Below the pieces are notes generated by a model, which made no database searches, was not told where the DNA came from, and worked only from the letters and a program-made list of their open reading frames with translations. Source: Gammaproteobacteria bacterium (GTDB taxonomy: Bacteria; Pseudomonadota; Gammaproteobacteria; Thiohalobacterales; Thiohalobacteraceae). From it: 50,810 bases of DNA. Position numbers and translations under genes: made by a program. Positions 40,442 through 50,317 of the stretch are shown in pieces. Location of the stretch: the NCBI GenBank assembly GCA_016218375.1, contig JACREG010000071.1, positions 1-50,810 on the forward strand. The letters run 5' to 3'. Every line of letters begins with the position of its first letter. Positions within the stretch are counted from its first letter, which is position 1.

Positions 40442-41709
40442 TGGAAACTGGACACCAGGGAATACGTGCCGGTGGCCGTGGTGCCATAGCCATCGACCTT
40501 CAGATAGTAGGTGCCTGCGGAAAGATTTCGGCTGATACAGAAATTCAGCGCATTGCTGCAACCGTCGTCATTGGTTGCGAGCTGCGTACCGGTTGCGGAA
40601 TACAACGTCCCGACGGTGTCGGTGGTGCCGTTGCTGCGCAGAGCCAAGCGCCCCGCGCGCGTCAACTGAATCTTGAAATAATCGACATCGCTCCCCGAAT
40701 TGATGCGCCCGCCGGTGGTGCTGTTCGGCGCGATGAGCTTCGCCTCCGCCCGGGTGTTGCCAAAATCGTCCACGGCGAAGCGCGATACGAGCGTGTAAGG
40801 GCCGGTGGCCGTGGTGCCGTAGCCGTCCACTTTCACGTAATACGTTCCCGCATTGAGCATGCGACTGAAACAGAAGTTCGCCTCGTTATTACAGCCGTCG
40901 TCGTTCGCCACGATGACAGTCCCGGTCGAGGTATACAGCGTCCCAACCGTATCGGTGCCGCCATTCGTGCGCAAGGTCACGCGACCGCGACTGGTCAGGC
41001 GTATGCGAAAGAAATCGACGTCGCCACCGGTGCCGATGACTCCGCCGGTGGTGCTGTTCGGCGCAATGGCGTGCGCCGTACCGATGCTGTTACCGAAATC
41101 GTCGCCGGACAATCCATACAGCGCCCTTACGCCGGCCACATCGTCCATCCGCGGCGACTCGATGTTGCCGACAACGGGCGCCATGATGGCGGACACATCG
41201 CTTTCGTGGCCGAGGCCGAGCGCATGCCCCAGCTCATGGACGGCCACGCGCCGGAAGTCCGTTGCATAACCATTCAACGTCCCAGCATACACATCCCAAG
41301 GCTCATTCGAGTTGAAGACGATATCCGCTTCCGTCGTCTCGGAGCCGAGCCGTAGAGTCGATGTAATGGCCAAGGTCGTCGCGCCGAACGCCGATCCGCA
41401 TACATTCGTGTGGAAGCGCACGCCGTTTCTATGATCGCTGGAATTACACGGGTCGGAATAGGTGCTCCTGACGATGAGGAAACGAAAACCCGCCGTCGTC
41501 CATCGCCCCATCGCCTGTTCGAAGGCGGTGTTCCAGAGGCCGCTCGAACCCGGGATGCTGACGTAGAAAGTCGTTTGCGCCTGTGGCCATTTTGAACCCA
41601 TGAACACATAGGCGCCGGCCGGCGACAACAGCATCGACAAGCACAGCAGCACAACGCCGCGCCATACGACACCGCACCATGAAACATTGGACAGGCTGCG
41701 CGCGTTCAT
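40438..41709 (-). CDS. Secreted matrixin-like zinc metalloprotease with two PPC domains
   Basis: The 423-residue protein has a signal peptide (~18-33, VVLLCLSMLLSPAGA). Its catalytic domain has the zinc motif HELGHALGLGH (H158, E159, H162, H168) and a following Met-turn segment (SAIMAPVV). Two PPC (pre-peptidase C-terminal) domains follow (~203-310 and ~315-423), each with DVDFFRIRL/DVDYFKIQL, DTVGTLY, NDDGC and TYYVKVDGYGTTATG/TYYLKVDGYGTTATG motifs. The two PPC domains are about 50% similar by eye, so an internal duplication is likely. PPC domains are common in secreted proteases and are often removed after export. ATGA overlaps join it to both neighbours. Its position beside the gsp genes suggests type II secretion. 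Confidence 0.9.
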   Translation of the reverse strand: MNARSLSNVSWCGVVWRGVVLLCLSMLLSPAGAYVFMGSKWPQAQTTFYVSIPGSSGLWNTAFEQAMGRWTTAGFRFLIVRSTYSDPCNSSDHRNGVRFHTNVCGSAFGATTLAITSTLRLGSETTEADIVFNSNEPWDVYAGTLNGYATDFRRVAVHELGHALGLGHESDVSAIMAPVVGNIESPRMDDVAGVRALYGLSGDDFGNSIGTAHAIAPNSTTGGVIGTGGDVDFFRIRLTSRGRVTLRTNGGTDTVGTLYTSTGTVIVANDDGCNNEANFCFSRMLNAGTYYVKVDGYGTTATGPYTLVSRFAVDDFGNTRAEAKLIAPNSTTGGRINSGSDVDYFKIQLTRAGRLALRSNGTTDTVGTLYSATGTQLATNDDGCSNALNFCISRNLSAGTYYLKVDGYGTTATGTYSLVSSFQ

Positions 41710-42341
41710 GGCGCGACGCCCAGCAGATTACGAATCCGTTGCTTGAACTGCCCCGCCGACAGGCCGGCATCGACCGCGGCGGCCGTCGCGCGCACGCCGT
41801 TGGCCACGCCCGTGGAAGGCTGCGCGGCGGCACGGGGTGTATCGAAGAACGTGGACGCGCTGCCCTGAACGTCCAGCACGGGATGCTGGCCCGCCGTCAA
41901 CACGCGCTCCACGCCCCCATGGTCCTTGCGCAGTAGAAACCGCCCCTGATCCCAGCCGTAGAGCGGATTGATCAGCGGCCGGTCGATCGCCTCGGCGAAA
42001 TAGATGCCCTTCTCGCCGAGCTGCGGATAATTCATCGCCGCAATCGACTGATGCGCGCCCTGGATCTCACCGCCGAGAAATTCCAAGGTCAAGCGCGGTT
42101 GCGGAACGCTGCCCTTGATAACGTCCAGCACCTCGAAGACAACGTCGGTGACGATGCTTCCACGCCCGGACTTATGCGCCCGCACCGCGACGACCACGCC
42201 TTCGAAAATCACTGCGGATTGGTTTGTCATTTCGGCCACCGAGGTCTCGCGGACACTGGTGGCCGAGGCATCGACCCAGGCAAACAGAAGCGCCATGAAC
42301 AGCGCGGCGATGGAATTGCGCGGTATACGCACCGTCGACAT
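41706..42341 (-). CDS. Hypothetical secreted protein, first gene of the matrixin operon
   Basis: The 211-residue protein has a signal peptide (~9-28, IAALFMALLFAWVDASA) and a beta-rich middle (VIFEGVVVAVRAHKSGRG, VLDVIKGSVPQPRLTLEFLGG) like an OB-type fold. The C-terminal helical region (~175-211) has AGQFKQRIRNLL. GGGGGA lies 6 nt before the ATG. The stop overlaps the matrixin ATG (ATGA). Candidate roles are an inhibitor, chaperone or prodomain-like partner of the protease; none is shown. It follows gspF after 54 bp. Confidence 0.74.
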   Translation of the reverse strand: MSTVRIPRNSIAALFMALLFAWVDASATSVRETSVAEMTNQSAVIFEGVVVAVRAHKSGRGSIVTDVVFEVLDVIKGSVPQPRLTLEFLGGEIQGAHQSIAAMNYPQLGEKGIYFAEAIDRPLINPLYGWDQGRFLLRKDHGGVERVLTAGQHPVLDVQGSASTFFDTPRAAAQPSTGVANGVRATAAAVDAGLSAGQFKQRIRNLLGVAP

Positions 42342-42365
42342 AGATATTCCCCCTGTGCAGCTTCA

Positions 42366-42386
42366 TGCAAGAACCAGCGTCTTGCA
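42366..42386. terminator. Small hairpin between gspF and the matrixin operon
   Basis: TGCAAGA and TCTTGCA pair over 7 bp with a 7-nt loop. The T-run lies on the plus side, so as a minus-strand terminator after gspF it is weak. Confidence 0.25.
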
Positions 42387-42395
42387 CTCGCCTTT

Positions 42396-43610
42396 TTATT
42401 TGACCAACTGATTCAGATCGAAAATCGGCAGCAGAATGGCAAGCACGATAACCAACACCAGACCGCCCATGACCACGATCAGCAACGGCTCGAACAATCC
42501 CAGCAGGGTAGCGACCAGCACTTCGATTTCGCGTTCCTGACTGGTGGCGGCGCGTTCCAGCATGTCTTCGAGTTTACCGGAGGTTTCACCGCTGGCGATC
42601 AGATGCAGGGTCAGCGGCGGGAAGTAGCTGCTCTTCTCCAGGGCGGAAAAGATACTGGAGCCCTCGCGCACTTTGCGCGCGGCCTCTTCGACCGCATCGC
42701 GCATGGGCAGATTGCCGATCACCTCGGCGGAAATGCGCAGCGCCTCCAGCACTGGCACGCCCGAGGCGAGCAGGATGCTGAAGGTGCGGGCGAAGCGCGC
42801 CGTGTTGAGGCCGCGCGTCAACCGCGACACCAGCGGCAGGCGCAACAACACCGCATGCCACTGCCGGCGCGGACCGGGCTTGCGCAGCAGCCAGCCGAAG
42901 CCGGCGCCGGCAAGCCCCAGCAACACCAGCAACGCCAGTCCGTAGGCGCGCATGAAATCGCTGAGCGCAATCAACCCGCGCGTCAGCAACGGCAGTTCCT
43001 GGCCGATGTTCTGAAACACCTGCACCACTTGCGGCACGACATAGGTCAGCAGCAAGGCGGCGACGCTGATGGCGAGAATCGTGAGCAGCGCGGGATAGAA
43101 CAGCGCCAACTGGATCTTCTGCCGCAACTGTTGACGGCTCTCGGTGTAGTCGGCCAGGCGCTCCAGCACCACATCGAGATGGCCGGACTGTTCGCCGGCC
43201 GCGACCGTGGCGCGATACAACTCGGGAAACACATGCGGAAACTCGGCGAAGCCGGCCGCCAGCGAATGGCCTTCCATCACCCGCGAGCGCACGCCCAGCA
43301 GCATGCTTTTCAGGCGCGCCTTCTCGGTCTGCTGCGACACGGCGCGCACCGATTCTTCCAAGGGCAGGCCGGACCGCACCAGCGTCGCGAGCTGTCGCGT
43401 CATCAGCGCCAGATCGGCCGCCGCCACACCACGCTGCAAACTGAAGCGCCGTGCCGACTTCGCCTCGCGCGCGGCGACTTCCTGAACGTTGAGCGGCGTC
43501 CACAGCCGCTCGCGCAATTGCTGACGCACCGCGCGCGGGCTATCGCCCTCAAGCACACCCTTGTGCTCGCGGCCGTCGACGTCCAGTGCGGTGAATTCGA
43601 AGGCGGGCAT
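42396..43610 (-). CDS. gspF: Type II secretion inner-membrane protein GspF
   Basis: The 404-residue protein starts MPAFEFTALDVDGREHKGVL and has three membrane segments (about 170-190, 222-242 and 376-396). Two GspF cytoplasmic domains have ALMTRQLATLVRSGLPLEES and FARTFSILLASGVPVLEALR, the classic duplicated GspF motif. It links the GspE ATPase to the inner-membrane platform. It follows gspE by 9 bp. It is the last gsp gene in this block, and the matrixin operon is next instead of gspG. Confidence 0.96.
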   Translation of the reverse strand: MPAFEFTALDVDGREHKGVLEGDSPRAVRQQLRERLWTPLNVQEVAAREAKSARRFSLQRGVAAADLALMTRQLATLVRSGLPLEESVRAVSQQTEKARLKSMLLGVRSRVMEGHSLAAGFAEFPHVFPELYRATVAAGEQSGHLDVVLERLADYTESRQQLRQKIQLALFYPALLTILAISVAALLLTYVVPQVVQVFQNIGQELPLLTRGLIALSDFMRAYGLALLVLLGLAGAGFGWLLRKPGPRRQWHAVLLRLPLVSRLTRGLNTARFARTFSILLASGVPVLEALRISAEVIGNLPMRDAVEEAARKVREGSSIFSALEKSSYFPPLTLHLIASGETSGKLEDMLERAATSQEREIEVLVATLLGLFEPLLIVVMGGLVLVIVLAILLPIFDLNQLVK

Positions 43611-43619
43611 GGCTGGGGA

Positions 43620-45140
43620 CTAATCTTCCCGCGTCACCCGCAACACTTCTTCCAGCGTGGTAGTGCCTTCGAGGATACGGCGCAGGCCGTCCTGGCGAAT
43701 GCTGGAGGAATGGGTATGCGCGTAGCGTTCCATATCGTGTTCGCTGGCGCCGTCGTGAATCATGCCGGCGAGACGCTCGTCGATCTCGACGAGTTCGTAG
43801 ATGCCGGTGCGTCCCTGATAACCGAGATTGCTGCAGGCCGCGCAACCGACGGCGCGGTACAACGTCGGCGGGGCTTCGGCGGACACCTCCAACAAGGCGC
43901 AGTCGCTGGCAGTGGCGGTATAGGCCTGTTTGCACTGCGGACACAGCACGCGCACCAGGCGCTGCGCGAGCACGCCGATCAGGCTCGACGCCAGCAGGAA
44001 CGGTTCCACGCCCATGTCGCGCAGACGCGTGACGGCGCCGACCGCGCTATTGGTGTGCAAAGTCGACAACACCAGATGGCCGGTGAGACTCGCCTGCACG
44101 GCGATCTCGGCGGTTTCCAGGTCGCGGATTTCGCCGACCATCACCACGTCCGGGTCCTGGCGCAGAATGGCGCGCAGGCCGCGTGCGAAGGTCATCTCGA
44201 CCTTGGTGTTGACCTGCGTCTGACCAATGCCGTCGAGGTAGTACTCGATAGGATCTTCGACGGTGAGGATGTTGCGGCTGCGATCGTTGAGCCGCGTCAG
44301 CGAGGCATACAGCGTGGTGGTCTTGCCGGAACCGGTCGGGCCGGTCACCAGAATAATGCCGTGCGGGCGGTGGATGATGCGGTCCATCATCAACCGCGCC
44401 TCGCGCGCCATGCCGAGATGTTCCAGATCCAAACGCCCGGCCTGTTTGTCGAGCAGACGCAGCACCACGCGTTCGCCGTGCCCCGACGGCAGCGTCGATA
44501 CGCGCACGTCCACCGCGCGACCGGCGACGCGCAGCGAGATACGACCGTCCTGCGGCAGACGTTTCTCGGCGATGTCGAGTTTGGCCATGACCTTGATGCG
44601 CGATACGATCAGCGGCGCCAGCACGCGCTGCGGTTGCAGCACTTCGCGCAGCACGCCGTCGACGCGGAAACGCACCACCAGACGATTCTCGAAGGTCTCG
44701 ATGTGAATATCCGAGGCGTTCTCTTTGATCGCCTCGGTGAGCAGCGCATTGATGAGGCGGATGATCGGCGCGTCGTCTTCGGAATCCAGCAGGTCTTCCG
44801 GTTCCGGCAGCGCCTGGGCGATGCTGAACAGATCGGTGTCCTCGCTCAGATCGCCCATCATCAGCATGGTCTGGCTGGACTCGCTGTCGTAGGCCCCGGT
44901 GAGCAGCGCGTTGAAATGTTCCTCCGGCACCGGTTCGAGCAGCAGCGGGCGGCGCAGGAAACGCCGCAATTCGGCCAACGCGCCGAGACTCACATCCGGG
45001 CGATGCCGCACCAACACACGACCCTCGCCCGCGTCGCTGACCAACACGCCGTGGCGCTTAGCAAAGGCAAAGCTCGGCCGCTCCGGCGCCGTCGCGGCGT
45101 CCGCCGGTTCCAACACCGGAGTCGACGCGGTTTCGTTCAT
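43620..45140 (-). CDS. gspE: Type II secretion ATPase GspE
   Basis: GspE powers pseudopilus growth. The 506-residue protein has [15 protein letters not shown] (Walker A), the Asp box ([11 protein letters not shown]) and [20 protein letters not shown] (Walker B and His box). A zinc tetracysteine, CPQC and CAAC, spans [14 protein letters not shown] to [14 protein letters not shown]. The N-terminal domain binds GspL. Its ATG overlaps the gspD TGA (ATGA). Confidence 0.97.
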   Translation of the reverse strand: MNETASTPVLEPADAATAPERPSFAFAKRHGVLVSDAGEGRVLVRHRPDVSLGALAELRRFLRRPLLLEPVPEEHFNALLTGAYDSESSQTMLMMGDLSEDTDLFSIAQALPEPEDLLDSEDDAPIIRLINALLTEAIKENASDIHIETFENRLVVRFRVDGVLREVLQPQRVLAPLIVSRIKVMAKLDIAEKRLPQDGRISLRVAGRAVDVRVSTLPSGHGERVVLRLLDKQAGRLDLEHLGMAREARLMMDRIIHRPHGIILVTGPTGSGKTTTLYASLTRLNDRSRNILTVEDPIEYYLDGIGQTQVNTKVEMTFARGLRAILRQDPDVVMVGEIRDLETAEIAVQASLTGHLVLSTLHTNSAVGAVTRLRDMGVEPFLLASSLIGVLAQRLVRVLCPQCKQAYTATASDCALLEVSAEAPPTLYRAVGCAACSNLGYQGRTGIYELVEIDERLAGMIHDGASEHDMERYAHTHSSSIRQDGLRRILEGTTTLEEVLRVTRED

Positions 45141-47173
45141 GGGTTTACGGGCGCTGGCGCTTCGGGCAGCGGTTGGGTTTCCGCCGGCGCCGACGCATTA
45201 CCGGCCCCGTCATTACCAACGGGCGGATAATCCGGCAACAGCGGCGCTTCGTCGTCGGACATCAGATTCACGCCCTTGTCGCGCATCTGCGTTTGCAGAC
45301 CACGCATAAAGCTGTATTTGCCGGAGCTGACTTCGTTGGTATAGGCCGCATCGCGCAGAATGGAGGGTTGCAGGAACACCATCAAATTGCGTTTGGTCTT
45401 GTTGGTTTTGCGCGCCTTGAACAAATTGCCCAACACCGGCAGATCGCCCAACAGCGGCACTTTCTGCACAGTCTCGGTCAGGTTGTCGTCGATGAGGCCG
45501 CCGAGCACGATCATCTGTTTGTCGTCGACCATGACCGAGGTTTTGATGGAACGCTTGTTGGTGAAGATATCCGCCGCATCCTGCGGCTTCACGCCGACAC
45601 TGGAAATCTCCTGCTCGATTTCGAGTTTGATGGCATCGCCTTCGTTGATCTGCGGCTTGACCTTCAGCTTCAGACCCACGTCCTCGCGTTGAATGGTCTG
45701 GAATGGATTGGTCGCACCCTCGGCGGCACCGGTGCTGGAGTAAGAACCGGTGACGAAGGGCACGTTCTGCGCGACCACGATCTCCGCTTCCTGATTGTCC
45801 AGGGTCACCAGATTCGGCGTGGAAAGAATATTCGTATCGGAGTCGGAGGCGAGCGCCTTTACCAACACACCCAGGTTGAGAATCTCCTTGCCCAGGATCT
45901 TGGTGGTCCCTTCGAAATAGCCGACACTCAAACCGGCGCCCGACGCGAGCGGATTGGCCGCTACGTCGTTGATGCCCGCGCCGACGCCGGTAAAGTTGGT
46001 ACCGCCGATGGCACCTGCGCCGTTCAATCCATCGGTGCCGCGCCATTGCACGCCCAGCTCCATGGTCTTATCCGTATTGATCTCCGCGATCACCGCTTCG
46101 ACATGTACTTGCGCGCGACGGATATCGAGCTGGCGGATCACGGATTCCAGCGAGCGGTACACATCCGGCGCCGCGTTGATGACCAGTGCATTGGCCGCTT
46201 CATCGGCCTGGATGCTGAGTTCGCCGCTCTGAGCCCGCGTACCACCGCCACCGCCACCACCAGCAGCCTGCGCACCGCCCTTCTGTTCCTGGGCGATGCT
46301 GGTGCTCACACCGGTCAGCACTTTGACCAGATCCTCGGCCTTGGCATATTTGAGATAGATGACGTGGGTGTTGCCGCCGCGTTCCAGCGGCGTATCCAGA
46401 TGCGAAATCACCATGCGCAAACGCAGGCGGTCGGCCTTGTCGCCGCCGATCAGCACGCTGTTGGTGCGCTCGTCGGCGATCACCGAGGCCTCGTTGCCGG
46501 CCGCCTGCGGTATGCCGGGTTGCGGTTTGTTCAGCGCGCCGATGATGCGCACCACTTCGGCGGCGGAGGCATATTGCAGCGGCATGACTTCGATTTCGTT
46601 GTCGCTCTGCTGATCCATGCGCCGCACGATGGACACCAGCCGCTCGATGTTCTCGGCGCGGTCGGAAATAATCAACACATTGGTGCCGGGATAAGCGGCC
46701 ATGTGGCCCTGCTGCGGCACCAGCGGGCGCAGGATCGGCACCAACTGCGCGGCGGACACGTTGTTGACCTCGATGACGCGCGTAACCACTTCGTCGCCGC
46801 GCCCGGGTTCCTTGTCGGTGGCGCTCGGCACGCCCTCGGCCTTGGCGTTGACGTCGGGCACGATCTTCACCACCGAGCCGCTCGGCACCGCGGCATAACC
46901 GTGCACCTTGAGGATGGACAGAAAGACCTGATAGACCTCGTCGGACTCCATGGGTTTGGAGGAGACGACCGTGACCTTGCCCTTGACGCGCGGATCGACG
47001 ATGAAATTGGTGCCGGTCACTTCGGCGACCGTACCGATCAGGGCGCTGAGATCGGCGTCCTTGAGATTGAGCGTGACACTGGTGGCCCAGGCGCTCTGCC
47101 ATGCCAAGGCCATGGCCAGAGCCAGTGCCGATAGACCGTTGCGGCGCGCCGTCCCGACGTGAATCCCCTTCAT
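45137..47173 (-). CDS. gspD: Type II secretin GspD
   Basis: GspD forms the outer-membrane channel. The 678-residue protein has a signal ([15 protein letters not shown]), an N0 domain ([20 protein letters not shown]) and N1-N3 repeats. The secretin core has [20 protein letters not shown] and [18 protein letters not shown] Gly-rich loop ([14 protein letters not shown]) lies in N3. The C-terminal ~50 residues are an S-domain-like, Pro/Ala-rich tail, possibly for a pilotin. Start [13 protein letters not shown]; gspC lies 49 bp upstream. Confidence 0.96.
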   Translation of the reverse strand: MKGIHVGTARRNGLSALALAMALAWQSAWATSVTLNLKDADLSALIGTVAEVTGTNFIVDPRVKGKVTVVSSKPMESDEVYQVFLSILKVHGYAAVPSGSVVKIVPDVNAKAEGVPSATDKEPGRGDEVVTRVIEVNNVSAAQLVPILRPLVPQQGHMAAYPGTNVLIISDRAENIERLVSIVRRMDQQSDNEIEVMPLQYASAAEVVRIIGALNKPQPGIPQAAGNEASVIADERTNSVLIGGDKADRLRLRMVISHLDTPLERGGNTHVIYLKYAKAEDLVKVLTGVSTSIAQEQKGGAQAAGGGGGGGTRAQSGELSIQADEAANALVINAAPDVYRSLESVIRQLDIRRAQVHVEAVIAEINTDKTMELGVQWRGTDGLNGAGAIGGTNFTGVGAGINDVAANPLASGAGLSVGYFEGTTKILGKEILNLGVLVKALASDSDTNILSTPNLVTLDNQEAEIVVAQNVPFVTGSYSSTGAAEGATNPFQTIQREDVGLKLKVKPQINEGDAIKLEIEQEISSVGVKPQDAADIFTNKRSIKTSVMVDDKQMIVLGGLIDDNLTETVQKVPLLGDLPVLGNLFKARKTNKTKRNLMVFLQPSILRDAAYTNEVSSGKYSFMRGLQTQMRDKGVNLMSDDEAPLLPDYPPVGNDGAGNASAPAETQPLPEAPAPVNP

Positions 47174-47222
47174 ACCGTCCGTACCTTGATCGTTGTTGTC
47201 GAAGCGGGCGTTGCCACCGCGC

Positions 47223-48128
47223 TCATGGGAGAGCCACCGACAGGTTCATCTCCTGGCCGGCCCGCTCGATACGCAAATCGAGCTGATTGCTTTCGCGCAG
47301 ACGCTGCATCAGCTCGGGACCGCGCATCGGGTTGTCCAAAACAAGCCCGTTCACTTCCTTGACCAGATCGCCGGGCTGCAAACCCAATTGGGCAAACAGC
47401 GCCGGTTTGTTGCCCGGAAACAGTCGGAATCCGGCGATCCCGCCACCCGGCGCCGGTGCCGGTATGGCACGCGCCAGATCCAGCAAGGCCTGAGGATTCT
47501 GCGCCATCTGGTCGCGGTACTCGCCGAGCAGAGCACTGGGATCTCGCGTCGGACCGATGCCGCGCGAACCCGTCGGCATACCATCGGGTACAGTGTCGCC
47601 GCCCGCGCCCTCCACCGCCTCGCGCGGCAACCGCAGGGTTTCAGGCCGCCCCGCGCGCATCAATATGATGCGATCGGCGTATATCTCTTTTAGTTCCGCG
47701 CCGCCCGGCAACGCCGCGCCGACGCGGAAGAAATTCTCGGTGCCGTTGGGCTCCGCGATAATGGCGTGCGCCTCTTTGGGGTTGTCGGAGGATAGCACGC
47801 CGCGCAGAACCAGATTAAGACGGGTCTCGGGGGCATCGATCGGCCCCGTCGCGCCGCCCGTCGTCCCCGGTGCCGGCGCCGCGGCGTTACCGAACAGATG
47901 CCAATTGACCACCTCGGCGACATCCAGACGCGGGCGCGCGGGCGCGGTCGACGTCGCATTTACGGGCGCCACCGGACCTTCGGGCAAGGCCGGCGCCGGC
48001 ACAATCTGCCAGACCAGCGTGGCCATGCGGTACAGCAGCCATACGCCCAACAACAGCGCCACCGCGCGCGCGGTCTGTTCGGCGCGCGGCCCCTGGAGCC
48101 AATCGATCACTTGGTTTAACGGCATCAA
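47223..48128 (-). CDS. gspC: Type II secretion protein GspC with PDZ domain
   Basis: GspC bridges the inner-membrane platform and GspD. The 301-residue protein has one N-terminal membrane helix (~20-42, AVALLLGVWLLYRMATLVW). The homology region contains WHLFGNA and LNLVLRGVLSSDNPKEAHAI, and a C-terminal PDZ domain (~215-300) carries LFAQLGLQPGDLVKEVNGL. This domain set is typical. It is the first gsp gene and begins 32 bp after the rhlB stop on the same strand, so rhlB readthrough is possible. Confidence 0.94.
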   Translation of the reverse strand: MMPLNQVIDWLQGPRAEQTARAVALLLGVWLLYRMATLVWQIVPAPALPEGPVAPVNATSTAPARPRLDVAEVVNWHLFGNAAAPAPGTTGGATGPIDAPETRLNLVLRGVLSSDNPKEAHAIIAEPNGTENFFRVGAALPGGAELKEIYADRIILMRAGRPETLRLPREAVEGAGGDTVPDGMPTGSRGIGPTRDPSALLGEYRDQMAQNPQALLDLARAIPAPAPGGGIAGFRLFPGNKPALFAQLGLQPGDLVKEVNGLVLDNPMRGPELMQRLRESNQLDLRIERAGQEMNLSVALP

Positions 48129-48160
48129 AACGACTATCCCTTTTCTCGAACCGATCCCGG

Positions 48161-49465
48161 CTAGGCCTTGCGTGGCCGGTGGCGCTGACCGCCACCCGCA
48201 TGTCGGGAACCACCCCCGCCCGGCCGCTTGCCACCCCCGCCCGGACCACCCGGTCGACGCGGCGGGCGTTCGGTCTTCACCGGCGGCTGCAACACGGCGA
48301 ACAGCTCCGCGCTGGGGCTTTCTACCGGAATTTTGTGACCAATATAGCGCTCGATATCCGGCAGCGAATAGACATAGGTCTCACAGGCGAAGCTGATGGC
48401 GTCGCCCTCGGCGCCCAGCCGCGCGGTGCGGCCGATGCGGTGCACGTAATCCTCAGCATCCTGCGGCAGATCATAGTTGAACACATGGCTGACATCGGGG
48501 ATGTGCAGACCGCGCGCGGCGACGTCGGTGGCCACCAGCACCGGCAGGTCGCCGGACTGGAAACGTTCCAGCAAGGCCTGGCGCTTGTTCTGCGGCACAT
48601 CGCCGGAAAGAATCGCGGCCGAAAAACCGTTGCCTTCCAGATAACCCCAGACGCGGTCGGCGTCGCGCTTGGTGTTGACGAACACGATACTGCGGCGCGG
48701 GTCCATGTGTTTGAGCAGACCGATCAGCAAGCGCACCTTCTCGTCGTTGGCGGTGTGGTAAAGCACCTGCCGCACCCGATCGGCGGTGACTTTCTCGGAT
48801 TCGACCTTGATCAGCCGCGGATTGTTCATGTGCTCGTAGGCGAGCTCGGTGACCCGATGCGACAGCGTCGCCGAGAACAACAGTCCGAGACGCTGCTCGG
48901 GCGGCGGACAACGCCGCAGCAGGAAGCGGATATCTTTGATGAAGCCGAGATCGAACATGCGATCGGCCTCGTCGAGCACAATCACCTGCGCCGCGCGCAG
49001 ATCGAACACATGCTGTTTGAAATAATCGATGATGCGCCCCGGCGTGCCGATCAGCACATCGACGCCGTCCTCCAGCGACTTGCGCTGCTGGTCGTAGCCG
49101 GTGCCGCCATAGACCAGCCCGAACACCAGCCCGAGATGTTTGCCGAGGGTCTGCGCATCGGAATGGATCTGAATGGCCAATTCGCGGGTCGGCGCCAGCA
49201 CCAGCGCGCGCGGCTGATTGGCGCGGCGTCCCTCGGGCGCTGGGTGTGTAAGCAGATGCTGGGACAACGCCAGCAGGAATGCCGCCGTCTTGCCGGTGCC
49301 GGTCTGCGCCTGGCCGGCGATATCCTGCCCTTGCAGGGCCACTGGCAGGGTCTGCGCCTGGATGGGCGTGCAGAAATCGAAGCCGGCATCCGCCACACCC
49401 CGCAGGATGACATCGGCCAGGCCCAACTCGGCAAATCGCAGTGTCGTTAGATGTCGTTCAGTCAT
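48161..49465 (-). CDS. rhlB: DEAD-box RNA helicase RhlB
   Basis: RhlB unwinds RNA and in gammaproteobacteria joins the RNA degradosome. The 434-residue protein has the Q-motif ([13 protein letters not shown]), [11 protein letters not shown] (motif I), [13 protein letters not shown] ([12 protein letters not shown]), SAT (LFSATLS), [13 protein letters not shown] and [10 protein letters not shown]. The C-terminal tail (~395-434) is Gly/Arg/Pro-rich, typical of RhlB RNA-binding tails. The trxA and rho genes lie on the other side, on the opposite strand, as in E. coli-like gene order. This supports RhlB over other DEAD-box helicases. Confidence 0.92.
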   Translation of the reverse strand: MTERHLTTLRFAELGLADVILRGVADAGFDFCTPIQAQTLPVALQGQDIAGQAQTGTGKTAAFLLALSQHLLTHPAPEGRRANQPRALVLAPTRELAIQIHSDAQTLGKHLGLVFGLVYGGTGYDQQRKSLEDGVDVLIGTPGRIIDYFKQHVFDLRAAQVIVLDEADRMFDLGFIKDIRFLLRRCPPPEQRLGLLFSATLSHRVTELAYEHMNNPRLIKVESEKVTADRVRQVLYHTANDEKVRLLIGLLKHMDPRRSIVFVNTKRDADRVWGYLEGNGFSAAILSGDVPQNKRQALLERFQSGDLPVLVATDVAARGLHIPDVSHVFNYDLPQDAEDYVHRIGRTARLGAEGDAISFACETYVYSLPDIERYIGHKIPVESPSAELFAVLQPPVKTERPPRRPGGPGGGGKRPGGGGSRHAGGGQRHRPRKA

Positions 49466-49737
49466 AAGCAGTTAGCATACCCGAAAACCCGCGCGCGGTG
49501 GACTTGCATTACACGCCGGATTGGGCTCAAATGACAGCCATCGTTACCCGGCAGAACACCCAACCCGCACACGCCATCCGTTACCGTCCCATCCCCGTGC
49601 TGCCCCGTGCTGCCATCCCGGAGGGAGCACACCGCTTCACGCGGTATCGACGGTTCGCCGACCGACACGCGCGTGGCGCTTGGCATGACTTGGGCCGTTC
49701 CACCGGGCTTCCCGACAACCCATGAGGAGATGCACTT

Positions 49738-50064
49738 GTGAGCGATCACATTGTCTATGTCACCGACGCTTCGTTCGAGACCGATGTCCTGAAATCCGGC
49801 GAGCCGGTCCTGGTGGATTACTGGGCGGAGTGGTGTGGTCCCTGCAAGATGATCGCCCCGATCCTCGACGAGATCGCCGCGGAATACACCGGCAAGGTCA
49901 AGGTCGCCAAACTGAACATCGACGAGAACCCGCAGACGCCGCCGCGCTATGGCATCCGCGGCATCCCGACGCTCATGTTGTTCAAGAACGGCAATGTGGA
50001 AGCCACCAAGGTCGGCGCGGTCTCCAAGTCGCAACTGACCGCTTTCATCGACAGCAATCTGTAA
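49738..50064 (+). CDS. trxA: Thioredoxin
   Basis: The 108-residue protein is the housekeeping thioredoxin, with [13 protein letters not shown] (active site C-G-P-C at ~C33/C36) and [11 protein letters not shown] (cis-proline). It reduces protein disulfides in the cytoplasm and serves ribonucleotide reductase and others. The GTG start at 49738 is 7 nt after GAGGAGA. Between it and divergent rhlB are 272 bp with no gene I can support. It is followed by a hairpin, then rho. Confidence 0.97.
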   Translation: MSDHIVYVTDASFETDVLKSGEPVLVDYWAEWCGPCKMIAPILDEIAAEYTGKVKVAKLNIDENPQTPPRYGIRGIPTLMLFKNGNVEATKVGAVSKSQLTAFIDSNL

Positions 50065-50071
50065 AATCGAC

Positions 50072-50106
50072 GGCAGCGTCCCGCCCCGGCCGGATCGGAC
50101 GCTGCC
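50072..50106 (+). terminator. Hairpin after trxA, in the rho leader
   Basis: GGCAGCGTCC and GGACGCTGCC pair over 10 bp with a 15-nt GC-rich loop, 8 bp after the trxA stop. There is no T-run. It may end trxA transcription or be part of the rho leader. The remaining ~210 bp to rho hold no gene I can see. Confidence 0.45.
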
Positions 50107-50317
50107 CCGCCCACAGTCTCGCTGGACGTTGGTTGGGAAGCGTGTTAGCCTTGCGCGCACTCAGGTATAAGAACAGCTTTACAGCCGTTTTCGCCGTCAC
50201 TGGCAACCCCCCGTTCAAGACGCAGTTCCCGGCCCATTCGGGCTAGACATGTCATTCCCAACTTAAGATGCCGTTCCCTGTCCAAACACCATTCCCAACA
50301 TCACTCAAGACACCCTC

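Noticed and set aside
42051-45230. A very long open frame on the plus strand (~1059 codons) across gspF and gspE
   Set aside because: It lies antisense to two clear type II secretion genes, is rich in His/Gln/Arg/Ala as expected of a shadow frame in GC-rich DNA, and has no recognisable domain or ribosome site.
45173-47134. A long plus-strand open frame opposite gspD (~653 codons)
   Set aside because: It is antisense to the secretin gene and His/Arg-rich; no start signal or domain is seen.
49498-49725. A 75-codon open frame between rhlB and trxA
   Set aside because: No ribosome site and no family; the region is the divergent promoter gap.
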